NCBI GenBank assembly: GCA_947450355.1
Contig: CANFVB010000007.1
Span: 1 to 35,325, forward strand
Reading direction: 5' to 3'
Length of the DNA: 35,325 nucleotides
Source: Bacteroidota bacterium
GTDB taxonomy: Bacteria; Bacteroidota; Bacteroidia; Flavobacteriales; Flavobacteriaceae
Shown here: in pieces, positions 34,510 through 35,325 of the stretch
Layout: each line of letters opens with the position of its first letter
Position numbering within the stretch: position 1 is the first letter of the stretch
The notes under the pieces: model-generated
Told to the model about the DNA's origin: nothing
The model's input: only the letters and a program-made list of their open reading frames with translations
The model's database searches: none
Program-made: the position numbers and the translations under genes

Positions 34510-34544
34510 CAAAAATACTATTTATTCAACAAATAATCCGCAAA
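34510..34544 (-). promoter_or_regulatory. Promoter of prfC
   Basis: Read on the minus strand: TTTG (34544-34541), a 23-nt spacer, then TATTTTTG (34517-34510). The -7 element is an exact match and lies 19 nt before the prfC ATG. The spacer is at the long end of the accepted range. Confidence 0.6.
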
Positions 34545-34621
34545 CTACTCAAAGAGAATAATGTTTATAATAGATTTCCATTCTTTTGTTAATAAAATTT
34601 TGTTAATAGTATTCCCTATAG

Positions 34622-34651
34622 TTGTATAATGTAATTGAATTGCTATTTTTG
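34622..34651 (+). promoter_or_regulatory. Promoter of the peptidyl-prolyl isomerase gene
   Basis: TTG (34622-34624), a 19-nt spacer, then TATTTTTG (34644-34651): a full Bacteroidota consensus promoter. The ATG follows 57 nt later, leaving a leader of about 50 nt. Confidence 0.7.
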
Positions 34652-34708
34652 TGAGTTGCAAATTATGCTTAACAATTTTAATAGTATTATATAATTAATT
34701 TACATAAA

Positions 34709-35325
34709 ATGAAAATGAAACAATTATTTTTTGGACTTTTACTTTCGTTAAATTTCATCGGATTTGCTCAAAATAGCAACAAAGATGTTTTATTCACAAT
34801 TGACAATAAGCCTTATTATACAGACGAATTTGCAAGGGTTTACAATAAAAATCTTGATTTAGTAAAAGATGAATCTCAAAAAGATTTGAATCAATATTTA
34901 GAATTATTTGTTGGTTATAAACTTAAAATCAACAAAGCATATAAATTAGGATTGCAAGACGGAACTTCATATCAAAATGAGTTAAAGTCATACAGAACGC
35001 AACTTTCTAAAAATTACACATCAGATTCAAAAGTAACAAAAGAGCTTATCGAAGAAGGTTACAAACGTTCTTTAAAAGAAATTAAAGCGTCTCATATATT
35101 ATTAATGGTTGACGAAAATGCAACTCCAGAAGACACTTTGAAAGCCTATAATCAAATTTTAGACCTTCGTAAAAGAGCTATTGCTGGTGAAGATTTTGGA
35201 AAATTAGCAACGGATTATTCTCAAGATCCTTCTGCAAAAGAAAATAAAGGGGATTTAGGATATTTCTCTGCTTTTAGAATGGTTTATGCTTTTGAAACTG
35301 CTGCTTATAAAACGGCAAAAGGAAA
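34709..35325 (+). CDS. Parvulin-type peptidyl-prolyl isomerase (5' part)
   Basis: The gene runs off the window end; 205 codons are visible. Residues 1-20 form a signal peptide (ending NFIGFA), so the product is exported, probably to the periplasm or outer membrane. An N-terminal helical region contains LFTIDNKPYYTDEFARVYNK, and a rotamase domain starts at KEIKASHILL and continues with AGEDFGKLATDYSQDPSAKE and GDLGYFSAFRMVYAFE, a PpiC/SurA-like parvulin core. It is likely an outer-membrane protein folding factor. The start could also be the second ATG two codons later (34715). Whether a second rotamase domain follows cannot be seen. Confidence 0.88.
   Translation, partial: MKMKQLFFGLLLSLNFIGFAQNSNKDVLFTIDNKPYYTDEFARVYNKNLDLVKDESQKDLNQYLELFVGYKLKINKAYKLGLQDGTSYQNELKSYRTQLSKNYTSDSKVTKELIEEGYKRSLKEIKASHILLMVDENATPEDTLKAYNQILDLRKRAIAGEDFGKLATDYSQDPSAKENKGDLGYFSAFRMVYAFETAAYKTAKG

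Overview
The window reads as chromosomal DNA of a low-GC member of the Bacteroidota, most likely Flavobacterium or a close relative. The evidence is a SusC/SusD outer-membrane pair, a protein with a type IX secretion tail, a Porin_10-type putative porin, DUF2851 and DUF3467 proteins, and promoters of the Bacteroidota form (TTG/TTTG, about 19-23 nt, then TAnnTTTG). Shine-Dalgarno sites are nearly absent: the one convincing site lies before rpsU.

Layout. 1-701 holds no gene but several repeats, followed by lipB. rnhB lies on the minus strand and diverges from a SusC/SusD pair (2519-7409) that ends at a strong terminator. Next come a putative porin, a hairpin-forming dispersed element, a cystathionine beta-synthase-type PLP enzyme, a class II Fic protein, a DEDDh exonuclease and a DUF2851 protein. 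A likely operon of PspC protein, helix-hairpin-helix protein and acyl-CoA dehydrogenase follows.

From about 16.5 kb to 31.4 kb the window is the translation/transcription core: rpsU, a XerC/D-type recombinase, a short HPF-type ribosome factor, tRNA-Thr(TGT), tRNA-Tyr(GTA), tRNA-Thr(GGT), tuf, tRNA-Trp(CCA), secE, nusG, rplK, rplA, rplJ, rplL, rpoB and rpoC. All are on the plus strand. Hairpins sit at the tuf/tRNA-Trp, rplL/rpoB and rpoB/rpoC junctions, and these could set the relative output of ribosomal proteins and RNA polymerase subunits. After rpoC come a DUF3467 protein, a small secreted T9SS-tail protein behind a cre-like palindrome, prfC on the minus strand, and the start of a parvulin-type peptidyl-prolyl isomerase gene cut by the window end.

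I found no phage, insertion sequence, CRISPR array or obvious defence island. The most interesting signals are regulatory or structural: the strong Shine-Dalgarno of rpsU, two copies of a hairpin element with changed but still paired stems, the T9SS-protein operator, the alternative pairings in the rpoB leader, and inverted repeats around promoters.
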